A stretch of 64,000 nt of DNA from Niebla homalea (Eukaryota > Ascomycota > Lecanoromycetes > Lecanorales > Ramalinaceae), in assembly GCA_019925105.1 (NCBI GenBank), contig JAHGAU010000032.1:186001-250000 (forward strand), in the 5' to 3' direction. Positions 10,569-21,977 of the stretch are shown piece by piece (position 1 is the first letter of the stretch; the number at the start of each line of letters is the position of its first letter). Position numbers and translations under genes: made by a program. A model generated the notes under the pieces. The model was given only the letters and a program-made list of their open reading frames with translations. It did no database searches and had not been told where the DNA came from.

Positions 10569-11576
10569 CTAGGCAAAAGATATTCCAGACGTAACCTCGT
10601 CTGCTCCCTCAACAACCAACATACCTTGCAAAATCACCTCTCCATTCTGAGACTGTACATTGAATGCTATCTCCTTGTCTTGCTTCGCCTCGTGCATGGC
10701 CTTGAGCAGATTAGCCAATCCGCCCATTATTGCCGCGTAGGGCGGACTGCCTGACGCTCCCTGAGGCGGCCGGAGGCCGAGCTTATAGCCTGTCGGCTGG
10801 CAAGTGTAGAACCATTCGCGTGTCAGGGAGTTCCGATCGGGCATACTGGCGCGTTGGATCATGACCTGACAGATGGTATCAAACACGTCCACCATGACAA
10901 GATTGCGGGCACCGATTTGATTTATGACGACGGTATAGGGCGAGACTGCCGCGGTGCTGTGCGCAGTGGAATTTATGGCTGTCTCGTTTGTAGAGGATGC
11001 TCTAGGAGGTCCATTGATATAGCTGATGTCGGGCGGCTCATTGGAGCGTGATGTAGGATCAGTTGTGTGGTTATCAAGAGTGGTTGCCATATTGTAAGGC
11101 TCCGGATCCCGCGAGTACGTAATGATTGCCACCTCTTTTGTTGAGGCGCCAATCGAGCTTATACTCAAAACGAATACTCCTGGCTGCCTGTTATACTGCT
11201 TGGCCTGCTGCATCGCTGCTAGCCACAGTCCCCACATTGCGTGACGATTCTGAAACCGCAAGTGTGGTTTTTTTGGTCCAAATGTGTTTGCGATCAAAAT
11301 GCAGATATTGCTATCAATCTGCTCCGTATTTTGAGCAGCTGCAGACCATGGCAGTTGTGAGTAATCGTATAGCATCTGGCATGTAAGTAAGAGCATGGTC
11401 GAAGCGTTAAACATGGGCTGACGAGGAAAAATGGACTTTTGCGAAAGTGAAAATCCAGGGGTCGGGGGTATTGATAGGCGAGCCGAGGCATTTGTGGAAT
11501 ATGCAGGTGCAGCCAGACTGTGGTGGATGAGAGCGGCAGACAGGACCAAGAAGCAGGGCGTTATGGGGAGGAACAT
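10569..11576 (-). CDS. Secreted protein of unknown function, 335 aa
   Basis: ATG at 11576-11574 begins MFLPITPCFLVLSAALIHHS, a typical secretion signal ending around residue 22 at SLAAPAY. The mature part has several N-glycosylation sequons (NAS, NHT, NET, NST), one cysteine pair near TCQM/NICIL and another near DTICQV/FYTCQP, and no membrane anchor. The middle third (residues about 165-210) is Ser/Thr-rich and probably a linker, between two more ordered halves; the second contains REWFYTCQPTGYKLGLRP. I recognise no enzyme family. It is likely exported to the apoplast or wall. A TATA-like box lies about 140 bp upstream. Confidence 0.75.
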   Translation of the reverse strand: MFLPITPCFLVLSAALIHHSLAAPAYSTNASARLSIPPTPGFSLSQKSIFPRQPMFNASTMLLLTCQMLYDYSQLPWSAAAQNTEQIDSNICILIANTFGPKKPHLRFQNRHAMWGLWLAAMQQAKQYNRQPGVFVLSISSIGASTKEVAIITYSRDPEPYNMATTLDNHTTDPTSRSNEPPDISYINGPPRASSTNETAINSTAHSTAAVSPYTVVINQIGARNLVMVDVFDTICQVMIQRASMPDRNSLTREWFYTCQPTGYKLGLRPPQGASGSPPYAAIMGGLANLLKAMHEAKQDKEIAFNVQSQNGEVILQGMLVVEGADEVTSGISFA

Positions 11577-11716
11577 TTTTGCGTGATAGTAGTGGGAAGC
11601 GTACCGATTCGAGGCGTGAGGTTGAGAAGCCGACTTATAGCCATCTCTCCAGGTTTGACGCTTGGACGTCCGATTGCGTAAGGCTCGGCTATCCTACGCG
11701 ACATCCTTGCCATGCG

Positions 11717-11726
11717 CTTATATATA
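11717..11726 (-). promoter_or_regulatory. TATA-like box upstream of the secreted-protein gene
   Basis: The minus strand reads TATATATAAG here, about 140 nt before the start codon at 11576. Position and sequence suit a core promoter, though AT-rich runs are common in fungal intergenic DNA. Confidence 0.4.
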
Positions 11727-12434
11727 CTGATTACTGAATAGTAGGGCGCCAAGTCTGATGATCCGTGTCATATTTATCATCTGAATGTCGCCTATCTGGT
11801 TTATTGGAAGCGTCCAGAGTGTTATTTCGGGATACCGTTAACGGTGAAGACACGATGAACGCAGGTCACTCAGGACTTGCTGGCGTTATATTCTGTTTCT
11901 TAGAGATGGGCACTAGGACCAACAGGGCTATTGCAGAATATAAAGTATGGTGTCATTCCACCTTTGACAGGATGAAGAAAGCGATTGTCTGGAAAGGGGA
12001 GTGGCAAGTGCATCTGAAGAGACGCAAATGAATGTCTTGCAGACGGGACAACGGCGCTCACCCGAGGTTATTCAGCCCCTTGTTGAAGCGCGCTCGGGTG
12101 AAACAATTTTGCGGAGATGGTGCTAGTCCTTACTAGGCCTAGCGCGCTGCAGAAATTCCTCAAGGCATGAGAGCCAAGAGCATCCAGAATATCCTAGCAA
12201 ACAAGCACGCCTTATATGGGCGATGTTTATTTCAAGAAGGGCAACAAAAACTCTTAAGAAATGGATCATCGAGGCTGGAGGGTAAATCAGGTCCTGATGC
12301 CATCGCACTGGTGATGCGACCTGTTTTTTCTATCTGCGAGTCTATGCAGTTCCAGAAGCTCTTCGAAGCTTGATTGAGTCAAATCCGAACCTTGATAATT
12401 ATCACATGATCGGAACGACTTTCGTTCATTGGAG

Positions 12435-12510
12435 CAGCTGGCATCATGGTGCATGATTGCGAGCACGCTCTTAATAATGATCTTTATACGCTGCTTCAGC
12501 ATTGAAAGTC
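12435..12510 (-). repeat. Left copy of a diverged coding-fragment repeat
   Basis: On the minus strand this reads LKQRIKIIIKSVLAIMHHDASC. That resembles LEQRIETVIKSVAAIINHNASC at 15694-15619 in both DNA and protein. Both copies have the same orientation and flank the intact APH gene. The parent gene is not recognised; a coiled-coil C-terminal segment of a fungal receptor-like protein is one possibility. Confidence 0.6.
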
Positions 12511-13795
12511 TAAGATACCAGTGGTCTCAACGCACGTTCGCAGCTTCTGGTTTCCCTGTTGCACAAGCAATTACAACCCTAAAACGCCACTACAATTTTA
12601 AACTCCTTACATCTGGCTCGCCAATGCGCGATCCCTCGAATCATAAAAACCTGGAACCCGGTGGCATTGAAAATATCCCAACAGAGGCCAGCAGCCTATG
12701 AAATATTCAGAGACCTAGTATTGCCCCTTTGCCTCCTTCCCTTGCTTCTCCGCCTCGATTTCCCCTCTTATCCAGCAACTCATCTCTCCGCTTCCCGTGC
12801 GTCCTGCAGCGGTGTTGGTAGTCAACTACAAAAATGGGACAACCCTCTACAGGGCAATTCCGACATGGCTTTTCTTGAAGCAGCTGTTCGTTGGAATTTT
12901 CTTGCAGACGCGGCTGGATAGGTGGTTAGTGGGGCTGGGATTACTGGGGAGGAGGGGCTACCTGAATGGAAGAAGCCTACCAGTGGTGTTTGCCCTGGAT
13001 TTTCCCCTCTTGTGGTGCCATTCTGGGATTAGTTTAGCGAGATTGAATAACTGAACGATATGACGTTCGAGAACAATGGAAGTTGATAATTATGGATGTG
13101 GCAGTTGGAGGGCGGGTGAAAGATGCAAGAAAGGTGCTTCAAAGGCATATGATATCTCTATAATTGCTACACCGACACATACAGCAACACTATATTCTTG
13201 CTCGTATACCCGTCTTCGAATAGTATATCCGGTCATCATGCAAACAAGAAAGCCGAAAGGGCAGACTTGACACCCACCGATCAGCGGCAATCGCTTGGTA
13301 CCTCGAGTCAAACACTGCTATTCGAAGCCTTTCTAAAACACGGGCAATTACATCACGACAGACTGGAATTTTGGTCACATGCATGAATAGATGAGTGCGC
13401 ATGAATGTTTGTGTATTACTAGGTGTACTCAGATGTACTGCAACAATATGATATGTAAACGGGTCATGTGAGTGTCTTGGCAGTGCTCCTGTACCATCCG
13501 TTCGACCCGAAGCTATTTTCCTCCTCTCTCAAAAATTCTGATTAGAAGCCACTCGCAAGGTGATTGCATGATGCGACCAGAATACAACACCTGGCTTCAC
13601 GACAGGAACAAAGAGGTGCAAGCAGAAATCTCATTTTGACATGTTCCATTTGCCTCGAACAAAGCAGGAAAAGTTTGTACAACAAACCAAGCCTCAACAT
13701 TTTCCTACTTCTCCTTTTCATCTCAGTCAAGTCAAAGAATATCGAGACTCTAATTCTCGCTGTCAGGGTACATCATTCTGAAGAACTCGAGAACC

Positions 13796-15268
13796 ATGAC
13801 GCTCCAGCACGAGACACCTCTCGAAGGCATTGCGACATCACGGCCGCAAACCGACGAAGACGTCCCGTTAAATCGCACGACGTCTCACAGCTCGGAAGAG
13901 TCAGACATTGCCAACTTTCATAATGTGCTCAACGCGATCAACTTCAATGCTCTTTCTGACGTAGCCGTTAAGGCGCGTTCGGAAAGCATAGCCGATGACC
14001 CTCATGAATCGCGATGCGGGGACTTCTCCTGTAAGGTACAGGGGCCTCCCTGGACAGGCAGCTACAACATTGTCTTCGTTATTGAATTTTCGGATGGGGT
14101 CAAATGGATTGCACGTATCCCGGGTAATGGGATAGACTCTTTCGAGCCCCTAGAGGTCTCCCATTTCATGAATCGGATATATGTATCCCGGTTCCTCCGC
14201 CTAGCCACCTCCATCCCCATTCCTGACATCTTGACCTGGTCTACTACCTGTAACAACTCCGTCGGGGTTCCTTATACGCTAGAATCATTCGCAGAAGGTC
14301 GACAACTCTCAGAAGCCTGGATCGACAAGGACTGGTCTAGCGAAGAGAAGCGCATCTACACTCTCCAAAACCTGGCGAAGGCTATGTCTGAGCTTCATCG
14401 GTTTAGCTTTGACAAAATAGGCTCCATGGGCCCCAATCTTGAGGTCGGCCCAGATGTATACATGGCGTTTGATGAAGAAAAGCTTTTTGAAGGGGAGGAC
14501 ATTTTCGGTCACGCCCAAGAGCGTGGACCGTTCACTTCCACCATGGAAGACCTTCTCGAGCGCTTTGACGAGCCAGCAGCTGTAGATGGGCAGCTGAACT
14601 ACCTCCACGGTGCACACGCCCTCCTAAGTCTGGCTGTTCAATCTCTCCCCTCATCGCTCCACTTGAACGGGCCCTTCGCTCTCGGCCATCCAGATTTCAA
14701 CTACCAAAACATCTTCGTAGACGAACAGGGCAACATCACAGCCATCATCGACTGGGACGGGACATGTACTAGCACACGCGCCCTGGCATTCCCCCGCTAT
14801 CCCTCCTGGGTCACCCGTGATTGGGATCCCGTAATGTATCAATACGGTGACGACTACTACGACGACGGTCACTGCCAAGAAGATTCACCTGCCCAGCTGT
14901 TACGATATAGGCAGGCATACGCTAACGCGTTTGCTGAGATCGGGATACCGCAATCAAAATACACGCCTGAGGACACATTGCTTTCACCAATCATTGAGGC
15001 TGTCGATATTGCGCAGGGACAGAGCATCAATCGTGATTGGATACTGATGTGGTTGCTGTATTGGGCGTTTGATGGGGTACCGCCAATATCGCTGAACAAG
15101 TTTTGTGAGAAGTATCAAAGGGGCGAAGCGCATGATTGGATTGATGTGGTGAAGGAAGCTTTTGCGAGGATGTGGCATGAAGAGGAGAGGGATGTTGTTG
15201 AGTATGAGAAAAAGTATTTGAGATTTCAGGAGTGGATCATGACTTATCCCGACAGCGTTCCAACCTAG
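13796..15268 (+). CDS. Intact APH/choline-kinase-fold phosphotransferase, 490 aa
   Basis: Single exon, ATG at 13796 (MTLQHETPLEGIATSRP). After about 80 variable residues comes a kinase-like small lobe (IVFVIEFSDGVKWIARIP), the hinge-like PYTLESFAEGRQLSEAW near residue 160, MSELHRFSFDKIG near 200, and the catalytic loop HPDFNYQNIF followed by ITAIIDWDG near 300-320. These are the APH-family Brenner motif (HxDxxxxN, catalytic Asp) and the metal-binding IIDWD. Family members phosphorylate small molecules or act on unknown substrates; the substrate here cannot be told. The C-terminal helices are complete (MWLLYWAFDG). It is common in fungal accessory regions, often in many copies. A dead paralogue lies 4.7 kb to the left in the opposite orientation. 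Confidence 0.9.
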   Translation: MTLQHETPLEGIATSRPQTDEDVPLNRTTSHSSEESDIANFHNVLNAINFNALSDVAVKARSESIADDPHESRCGDFSCKVQGPPWTGSYNIVFVIEFSDGVKWIARIPGNGIDSFEPLEVSHFMNRIYVSRFLRLATSIPIPDILTWSTTCNNSVGVPYTLESFAEGRQLSEAWIDKDWSSEEKRIYTLQNLAKAMSELHRFSFDKIGSMGPNLEVGPDVYMAFDEEKLFEGEDIFGHAQERGPFTSTMEDLLERFDEPAAVDGQLNYLHGAHALLSLAVQSLPSSLHLNGPFALGHPDFNYQNIFVDEQGNITAIIDWDGTCTSTRALAFPRYPSWVTRDWDPVMYQYGDDYYDDGHCQEDSPAQLLRYRQAYANAFAEIGIPQSKYTPEDTLLSPIIEAVDIAQGQSINRDWILMWLLYWAFDGVPPISLNKFCEKYQRGEAHDWIDVVKEAFARMWHEEERDVVEYEKKYLRFQEWIMTYPDSVPT

Positions 15269-15618
15269 TCTGACCCAAAGCACTCTCCGATCATCGAGAT
15301 AGAGAGTCAGGATGCCGCTCTCTCAAAGTCTACAAGCCTACAACAGGCATTCCTTCAGCTGAATTTAATAATGTCAGCCTAGGTGTAGGCATGGTGTTGC
15401 CAGCATGGAGTGTCACTGAGCCGTCATGCAAGCCTTGCCAAGACCGCAAGACTCGTGTATGATAGGGCACATAGCTCATGTATTCCTACAGATAGATATT
15501 GGCTTCCTTCATGCATCATACACAGATCACCACTCAATGCATACATGATATGCACCCGAATTAATTTCACTGATGCACCATCGCATCCGGCAAACAACCA
15601 GTAATTGATTCTGAATAA

Positions 15619-15694
15619 CAGCTGGCGTTGTGGTTGATGATTGCGGCCACACTCTTGATGACTGTCTCAATACGCTGCTCCAGAACGAGAAGCC
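15619..15694 (-). repeat. Right copy of the diverged coding-fragment repeat
   Basis: The minus strand reads LEQRIETVIKSVAAIINHNASC, matching the copy at 12435-12510 with roughly 70 percent DNA identity by eye. It sits just past the C-terminal remnant of the decarboxylase pseudogene. Confidence 0.6.
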
Positions 15695-15814
15695 GAAAGT
15701 CAACCTCTTCTGTGACCTATCTTTCCTGGGATTGCCATAACATTTCAACTTTGGCCCAACAAGTGACTTTTCTCGGGCGTAGGCGATTGGAACATTGCCT
15801 CTGTCCTGGCTAGA

Positions 15815-17475
15815 GTTTTTACTAGAAAAATATCGTTCTCGAAGGACTTCGTTGGTCTTCTCCACTAGAATCTCAAAAACTGTGACCAGACCCGCCTGGC
15901 CTATATTTCAATGTGCGCCGATTGTGATCGAATCACCAAGCTTTCGCCAATAACAGTACTAGTCAACATGATCCTCTTTTCCTTGTCCACAACGTTTGAA
16001 TACTGCTTTCGTCAAAGCATTGACGCAGGCCAATACTCCCTGGAGACTCTTCACCTGAAGAACGGTCAAGCCAAACGCCGGCTATGTGACGATCTCAAAA
16101 TGTCAGACCTGCCCCTTTCGCCCCACTAGTAACACGAACCAAATTTTCAACGCACGAAATCGACGTGATAGGGGTACCTGCCAGTGACGATAATACACAA
16201 CGTCTCCAGAGTCAGATGCAGAGTTCTGTACATAAGCCGGACGGATGGAGAGCGTTTCTATGATCTGCTGTTTCGAATATAAGAAAAGACAACTGATGAT
16301 ATCATCAGACTTTAGCCCATGACGTGTCCCAAGAATTCGCATTCTCGCAATTCACCAGAGATCGAGTTTCATTAGCCATTTTAACAAAAAGACGTTGAAG
16401 CTGAACCTTGTGAATATCTGGATGAGATGCTGAAAACCTTGGCAAATGAGGGCAGCACCAGCATAGGCAGCGTTGACATAAACCCATGGCTCTGGCCAGT
16501 CTTCTAGGATGTCTCTAATCTAAGCTCAAGTCAGGGTCAGCATTGAGTTGTAAGGCGCGGAAACTTCTCGATACAGCGACGAGACTGGAGACAACGTCTT
16601 TGAGAATCACTGGGTTTTTGCGGCATCTGTAGTAGATTCAGACGTGGGAAGCCCGCCAGACATCGGTAGGACAGGAGGGATCGCTTTTGATGGCTACTCA
16701 CCCCCTCGAAATCATCCACGACGCATGTCAAGGTCGTACCTAGCGCCGCCGTCAACAAGAAGGGTTCTAGACCTTGTCGCCGACGCTGCTTCAGAGTCTC
16801 TCGTAGGATTCTGCCATTCAGTGCAAAGTCGTCTTCACTCGTGACCGGCACTGACCCAAACCTCACCCCTGTGATCAAACTTGCTTTTTCCGTCCAACTG
16901 TGACAGGCTGCACTGCCCAAGGGGACGAGCTTCGATCCCAAAGCAGCTGTTGGGTCTTCGCTATGCTGTCCATTTGATTGTCTCACCTTTCGTCGGATTT
17001 GCCGCACCCGAGCTGCCACCATGACCGAGGCTATTGCCTCCTGATACGGAACAGAATGACGCCACCTTCTCTGGATGAAAAATAGGGGCAGTTCGGAAGA
17101 TGGAGCATCTTTGCCATCCAATCCATTACGGTGGTCTCCATGTCTGTGGCACAATCCTAATTGAAAGCGGGCACGGCCAGAGCTGCCGAATACCATTCCC
17201 CAAGCATTCTTGCAAAATATATCGATGCGGGAAAAAATGCAAGGAAATTTGGCGAATTCCAGCACAGGCCGTCAGCGTACAAAACATCAGATCATGGATG
17301 ACGGATTCCCAATGTGTCATTCCGCGCAGGATCTTCGATCCCATGTCCTGCTGGACCTGACTTCAGCTTTTGTCCATGCTCAGGTGCTCTGTCAGGAGCA
17401 AGTCTTCGAAGATAGCCAGGCGGGACCTGCGACTTGACAGGCAGCTCACTTAGGCCATATGAGTATCGCGTGACT
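15815..17475 (-). pseudogene. Aromatic-L-amino-acid (PLP-dependent group II) decarboxylase pseudogene
   Basis: Read leftwards from 17475, pieces in different frames follow the family order: LPVKSQVPPGYLRRLAPDRA; DMGSKILRGMTHW; NSPNFLAFFPASIYFARMLG; METTVMDWMAKMLHLP; ASVMVAARVRQ; SAACHSWTEKASLITGVRFG; FLLTAALGTTLTCVVDDFEG; then, past an apparent 182-nt intron (GTGAGT at 16701-16696, AG before 16519), PWVYVNAAYAGAALICQGF; SFN and KWLM near the PLP lysine; PLSRRFRALKIWFVL; and FEILVEKTNEVL. This covers nearly the whole enzyme. It is broken by frameshifts and stops, e.g. TAG at 17159-17157 where the family has Trp. The Asp of the PLP-binding VDAAYAG motif reads Asn. The family makes tryptamine- or tyramine-type amines; this copy is dead. 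Confidence 0.9.
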
Positions 17476-19314
17476 TTCTGGTATGAGCAAGCGAGTGAGG
17501 GTATCAAGCGCTACTGAACGAACTAGGATCGCCAGCGCCACTCAACGCCTCAAGAAATTGTACCCAATCCCTTGGTATCTTTCAGTCAAGTCTCTCTACT
17601 CAGAAGTTTCAGACCTATGTATGAGTCAGAGGTGCTGATACCAATGGTTCCGTTCCACACCATAGGTGAATCTGACTTGTGGGTAACAGCAACAAACTTT
17701 CCCGAAGCTATTCATCTGCGGACTTTGGAACCATGGACTGCAGCATATCATTCTGAGACGTATCATATATCACACGCTAGCAGGACCGGAGGAGACAGTC
17801 AAACGTCATAGCTTTATCTACGTCTGAAAGCACGCTACCATGTGGCAATCTGCTCACCTGGTCTCGACCCATCCACACAAGATTTGAGCCACGGATCCGT
17901 TCGGCGTGAATTTCGGTCGGGCGTCGGTCTATCTTCAGACGCATTTACAACAATAAGGTTTTGCCCGGAGGATTGGTCCACCTTGAGAATACTCCCGGCC
18001 TCTATTGGAATACAACGCGGCTTCGAAGGGCTTTGCCATAGGCAGACATGTTCAGCCAACGCGCCAAAGCTCACATGAAATCCCTCAAGTAGGGCCTTTT
18101 CGACCAACACCCGACGAGCAAGAGTTGCTCTCCTGCTCGGACATCACCTATCCATGAGCGAGCGAGATCGAACGTATGCTGGTTGCAGCATGCATGCAGA
18201 AGAAGGGTCAATCTACCTGGCGTATATTTGCTGTGGAGATGAGATGATGGCTTTTGAGAAATGGCAGGCTTCTGCTGGAGAATGCCGGAAGCGTGATTGT
18301 GATGTGTTGTTTTCAGTTATCGTTGGACCAGGAGTTCAGAAAGGACGGTGTTATAGCGCCAGGAAAACCTGCCCTCGAGGCTTGTCTCGCTCGTGGGAGT
18401 AAAGTCCACGATGGTCCAGATCGAAGTCCGCAATGGGCAGCGTTTGAAGTCTTCGATACTGGCACCTCTGACCAATTTGCAAAATTGTGGCATGGCATAC
18501 TATACCGGCTCATGACAAGATCATCCACAGCGATCCATCAGGTGTCTTCTTGAACCGAATTATACTGACATCTTGAGGTGTGTTGGTATCCCACATTTTC
18601 CATCATTCAAGAGTCTTTTGAACGGTAAGTTTGCACCGACGAGGGATTGAACATCCTAGAATTTGATCGCTTCAACAAACAGTCCGCTGTTTACATCGAC
18701 CTGCCGTTTGACATGTGAAGACCTTTGATGTCATCTGTTTGTGGAGCATCTCAGTCTTTTGAGTCTAGGATCATGGAAACCAGGGCTGCAAACAACAATC
18801 TTCCTGCGCAATTGCGCAACGCGCCTTTCAATTCAAATATGCCCCAATCAGCCTACTTAGTCGGTTAATTGGGTCGCATCTGGATTTCTCGGCTATCAAC
18901 TTTCGGATTTGAGATAAGTTTGCTAACAGCTAACAATCATAAAATTTGCCTCCCAAACAAACAACCCCATCGTGGGATTCATTCACCATTCACCATTGAA
19001 ATGCATCCAGAAATTCTGACCATCACATTTTCTCCGCCTTACAATCACTGACTCACCGACACAACCCCATTGTTCCTCGCCCCCTTTAAATTTCAGACCC
19101 TCCCACCCACAAAACCCTTTGTCCCTCCCTCCCTCCATCGCATTGTCCCGCTGTCCAGCCCTTTATATACCCTCCTGCAGCCCATCATGCATATCCACTG
19201 CACGGTGCCGCTCTTGCAGCAAGAGCGTACGGAATTCAAATTCCCACCTGCCATACCAACCAATCATCTCCCATTCCCTTCCCTACCTCCCAGCGCCTTG
19301 CAGCATCTCCGAGC
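17476..19314. other. Intergenic, possibly further degraded genes, nothing identified
   Basis: Frames at 17835-18110 (minus) and 18154-18553 (plus) have protein-like composition but no motif I recognise and no sensible structure. They may be further gene remnants like the neighbouring decarboxylase. A TATA-like box (TTTATATA, 19162-19169) lies about 150 bp before the proline-rich gene. Confidence 0.45.
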
Positions 19315-21077
19315 ATGCTCAACCGCCAACCAGCAGTGCGCTCCCCTTGGTCATCGCTGGTGCCCACCCTCCGCTCGGGGCGATCATCGCTGCGGCACAG
19401 CTTATCGAGGAGGCGCAGACGGGCCGCGAAACAGCGGCAGCCAGCACAGGCAATGCCTCCCATCCCGGAGGCCGCCGCGAGTCGTGAGGCATCGCCAGTC
19501 CCTCCTGCGGGCTCATCAGCTTTACCCTCGGGCCTCACAAGGGTTGTGACATCCGGGTTCGTCAGCAGGATGGCAACGGCCCCCGCGACGGAAACTGACA
19601 CGACGGCCGCGTCACTTCCCGGGCCAGATGTATCATCCCCACCGATCTCCCCGGCATGGGGGCAGAACCTGCCCTACCCCACCGCGAGCACCACGCCGCT
19701 CCCCGTGATCGACTACGAAGCCGCGCCCTGGGACCCCCGCGCGACCTGGCGTTCCTCCTTCGTCCCCGTGCTGAAGGCGTGGGAGGTGTATGTCTCCCGC
19801 CATCTCAGCGCAGCGATTCCGTCTTCTGCGCTGACTCTCCGCGTCCCCACCACGCCACCACCGCCGCAGTTGTCCATTCCCACCACGCCACCACCGCAGT
19901 TGTTCCTCCCTCAGTCCATCTCCGCGCCCAGTCTACTGTTAACGGACGAGGACATCCGCTGGAACGCGACGGGGTCCCCCGAGCCACCTGCTGTACCGCC
20001 GAAGAACGACGACGACATCTTACCTCCCCCTTTCCCGCGGCCGCGCTCCTCACCCGCTGCGATCGCCGAGGAAAGCGGGGGGCTCGAGGTAGTGACGTCG
20101 ACCCCGCGCCCCCACGCACTCAACCTACTGTCAGCGGACGAGGACGCGACGGGCTCCCCCAAGCCCCCTCCTGTCCCGCCGAAAGACCCCATCTCACCAC
20201 CACAGCCCCCCTCCGCATCCGCCGCGAATATCGCCGACGACGGGGCGGGGCTCGAGGTGGTGCCAGCCAGCTTCGCGCCCCACACCGGTCCATCGCGGTG
20301 GCCACCCCCTTCCCCATGCCCCTCAGCGTCATCACTACCGGATGACGAGAGCTGCCATTGGCCCCCAGCCCCCCCGCAACCGAACCCCCCTCCCCACGCT
20401 CCCCCTGCACCGCGCCCCTCTCACCCTTCCCATCGCCCCCCGCCTCGCGCGGCGCAACCACCGCGCCGACACGCGAGGAGCTCAGGATGCCCACCCCCCC
20501 GCCACCCGAGGACAGTTTCCAGCCGGAAGTGGTGCCCGAGGGGGGGTTGCACGTCGTGCCTGCACCAGCGCGGGGGAACGCACCACCACTACGGCGATGC
20601 TCATCCTACCCGCCCACGATACCGATGCCGTCACCGCCGCCGGGGGCGTCGCGAGCGCGGGATCGGTTGTACCGCCCGGTGGTGTCGGTGACGTCGTGGT
20701 CGACGTCGTCGGAGGAGTATACACCGCGGCCGTATACGTCGTGGCGGCGTGGTTACAAGAAACGGGAGAGGAGGAGGAAGAAGGAGAGGGAGAAGGAGAG
20801 GGAGCCGGCGCTGCAGCCGAGTAGTAGTAGTGGTAGTGGTGGGGCGAGGAAGACATCGCGGTGGCGAGTGGTGGGGGGGAATATCCGGGAGGTGTTCCGG
20901 TGGTCGGGGACGAAGAGGGGGGAGGGGGAGAAGAAGAAGAGGGAGCCGGGGGAGACGCAGGGTCGGTTGACGAGGGTGTGGCGGGTCGTGACTGGTCGCC
21001 GCGGCCGCAGACGCGCCGGTGATGGGGAATCGAAGGGAAGAAGGGCAAGCATTATTATTCTTTCCCGGACGGCGTGA
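19315..21077 (+). CDS. Proline-rich repeat protein, apparently split by a one-base shift in a C run
   Basis: From ATG 19315 one frame carries degenerate repeats with the elements DED, TGSPxPPxVPPK and GLEVVxxS: TGSPEPPAVPPK, then TGSPKPPPVPPK, with EESGGLEVV then DDGAGLEVVPAS. Around 20345-20395, a C-rich tract, the repeat language leaves this frame and continues in the next one (PPPPEDSFQPEVV, EGGLHVVPAPA). That frame runs through a basic, Lys/Arg/Glu-rich segment (KKRERRRKKEREKERE) to the stop at 21077. I read this as one gene of about 585 codons with an indel in poly-C, either a sequencing error or a real lesion. PxxP motifs suggest SH3-domain binding; this is inference. The start could be a later Met (MPPIPEAAA). 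GC-rich DNA opens frames on both strands, so the strand choice rests on the repeats. Confidence 0.5.
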
Positions 21078-21977
21078 GGGAGATGATGTCCAGGGTGCGT
21101 CTTGCGAAGGTGGAGCCTGTCGTATACTGATATATCTATATATATCAGGGACATCAATGGTGAAGGGATTCAAATCGGTGGTGGCCTCTGAAACAGGAGG
21201 AGTAAGATAGGGAGGAGTGCGAAGACCTTTTACAGAGATGTGGGGATGGATGTTTCCATGAGGAGACGATCGAGTGTTGGATTTGGGGTCGGGAGAGGTG
21301 TGAATGTATAAAGATTGCGCGAGCTGTAAGATATGCCTGAGACGCTGCGTGGGACGATATAGTCTGCAGATTGTATGAGTAGGCGAGGTTGCGAGAAGAG
21401 GGAGAGGGTGTTGGGATAGACCAGTCATAGTTTCCCAGGTCCAAGTTAGATAGAATATATCAGTCAGTGATAAGAGGTCGATTCGAAGCGTACACATACC
21501 CAGTCACTGCTGTTTGCCTTCTTCTCGTTGCGCCAATATCATCGACGAGTACTCGCACGCTCACTGGAAACGAGCGGCTGGAATTTGGAAAGCAATGGAT
21601 TATCCTCTTGATCCTATCTAGCAATGTTAAGCTATGTACACGAGCCGCCCCTTTTGCAGTCCCCCTCCTCAGGAGTCATGGTCGACGGCCTGCACTCCGC
21701 CACCACGACCCCCAAATAGAAGGCTCCTGCGCTTGATTCATCCGTCCCCACGTCTCAATATCTGGATGTAGCTGGAAGTGTGATCAACCTATCGCTCAGC
21801 GCCCTGCAAATGCTCATCCGTCTGTAATAGCCGTTATTACGAAATGGTGTGGAGAATGCGAAAAGAATGCTGATATTATGTGGAGAAGCGAATGTTGTGA
21901 AGTACGCGAGTGTATATGTGTTGTGATGTTTCTTCTGTGTTCGTACGACAAGTTCGAGAAATGAAGGTGCGCGTGGC
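21078..21977. other. Intergenic, convergent 3' flanks
   Basis: Lies between the 3' ends of the proline-rich gene and the HECT ligase gene. Only short shadow frames are seen. Confidence 0.5.

Larger units (their letters stand above)
11577..13795. other. Intergenic 2.2 kb with one duplicated fragment, no supported gene
   Basis: Frames here are short and overlap on both strands. The only explained segment is the degenerate repeat copy at about 12435-12510. Bases just left of 13796 form the 5' flank of the intact APH gene. Confidence 0.5.

Noticed and set aside
18625..18665. tRNA-like T-arm on the minus strand (GTTCAATCC)
   Set aside because: The flanking 5-bp stem does not pair and no matching acceptor stem lies upstream, so no cloverleaf forms.
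20482..21497. Long minus-strand Pro/Ser/Thr frames opposite the proline-rich gene
   Set aside because: GC-rich low-complexity DNA opens several frames. The internal protein repeats are coherent only on the plus strand.
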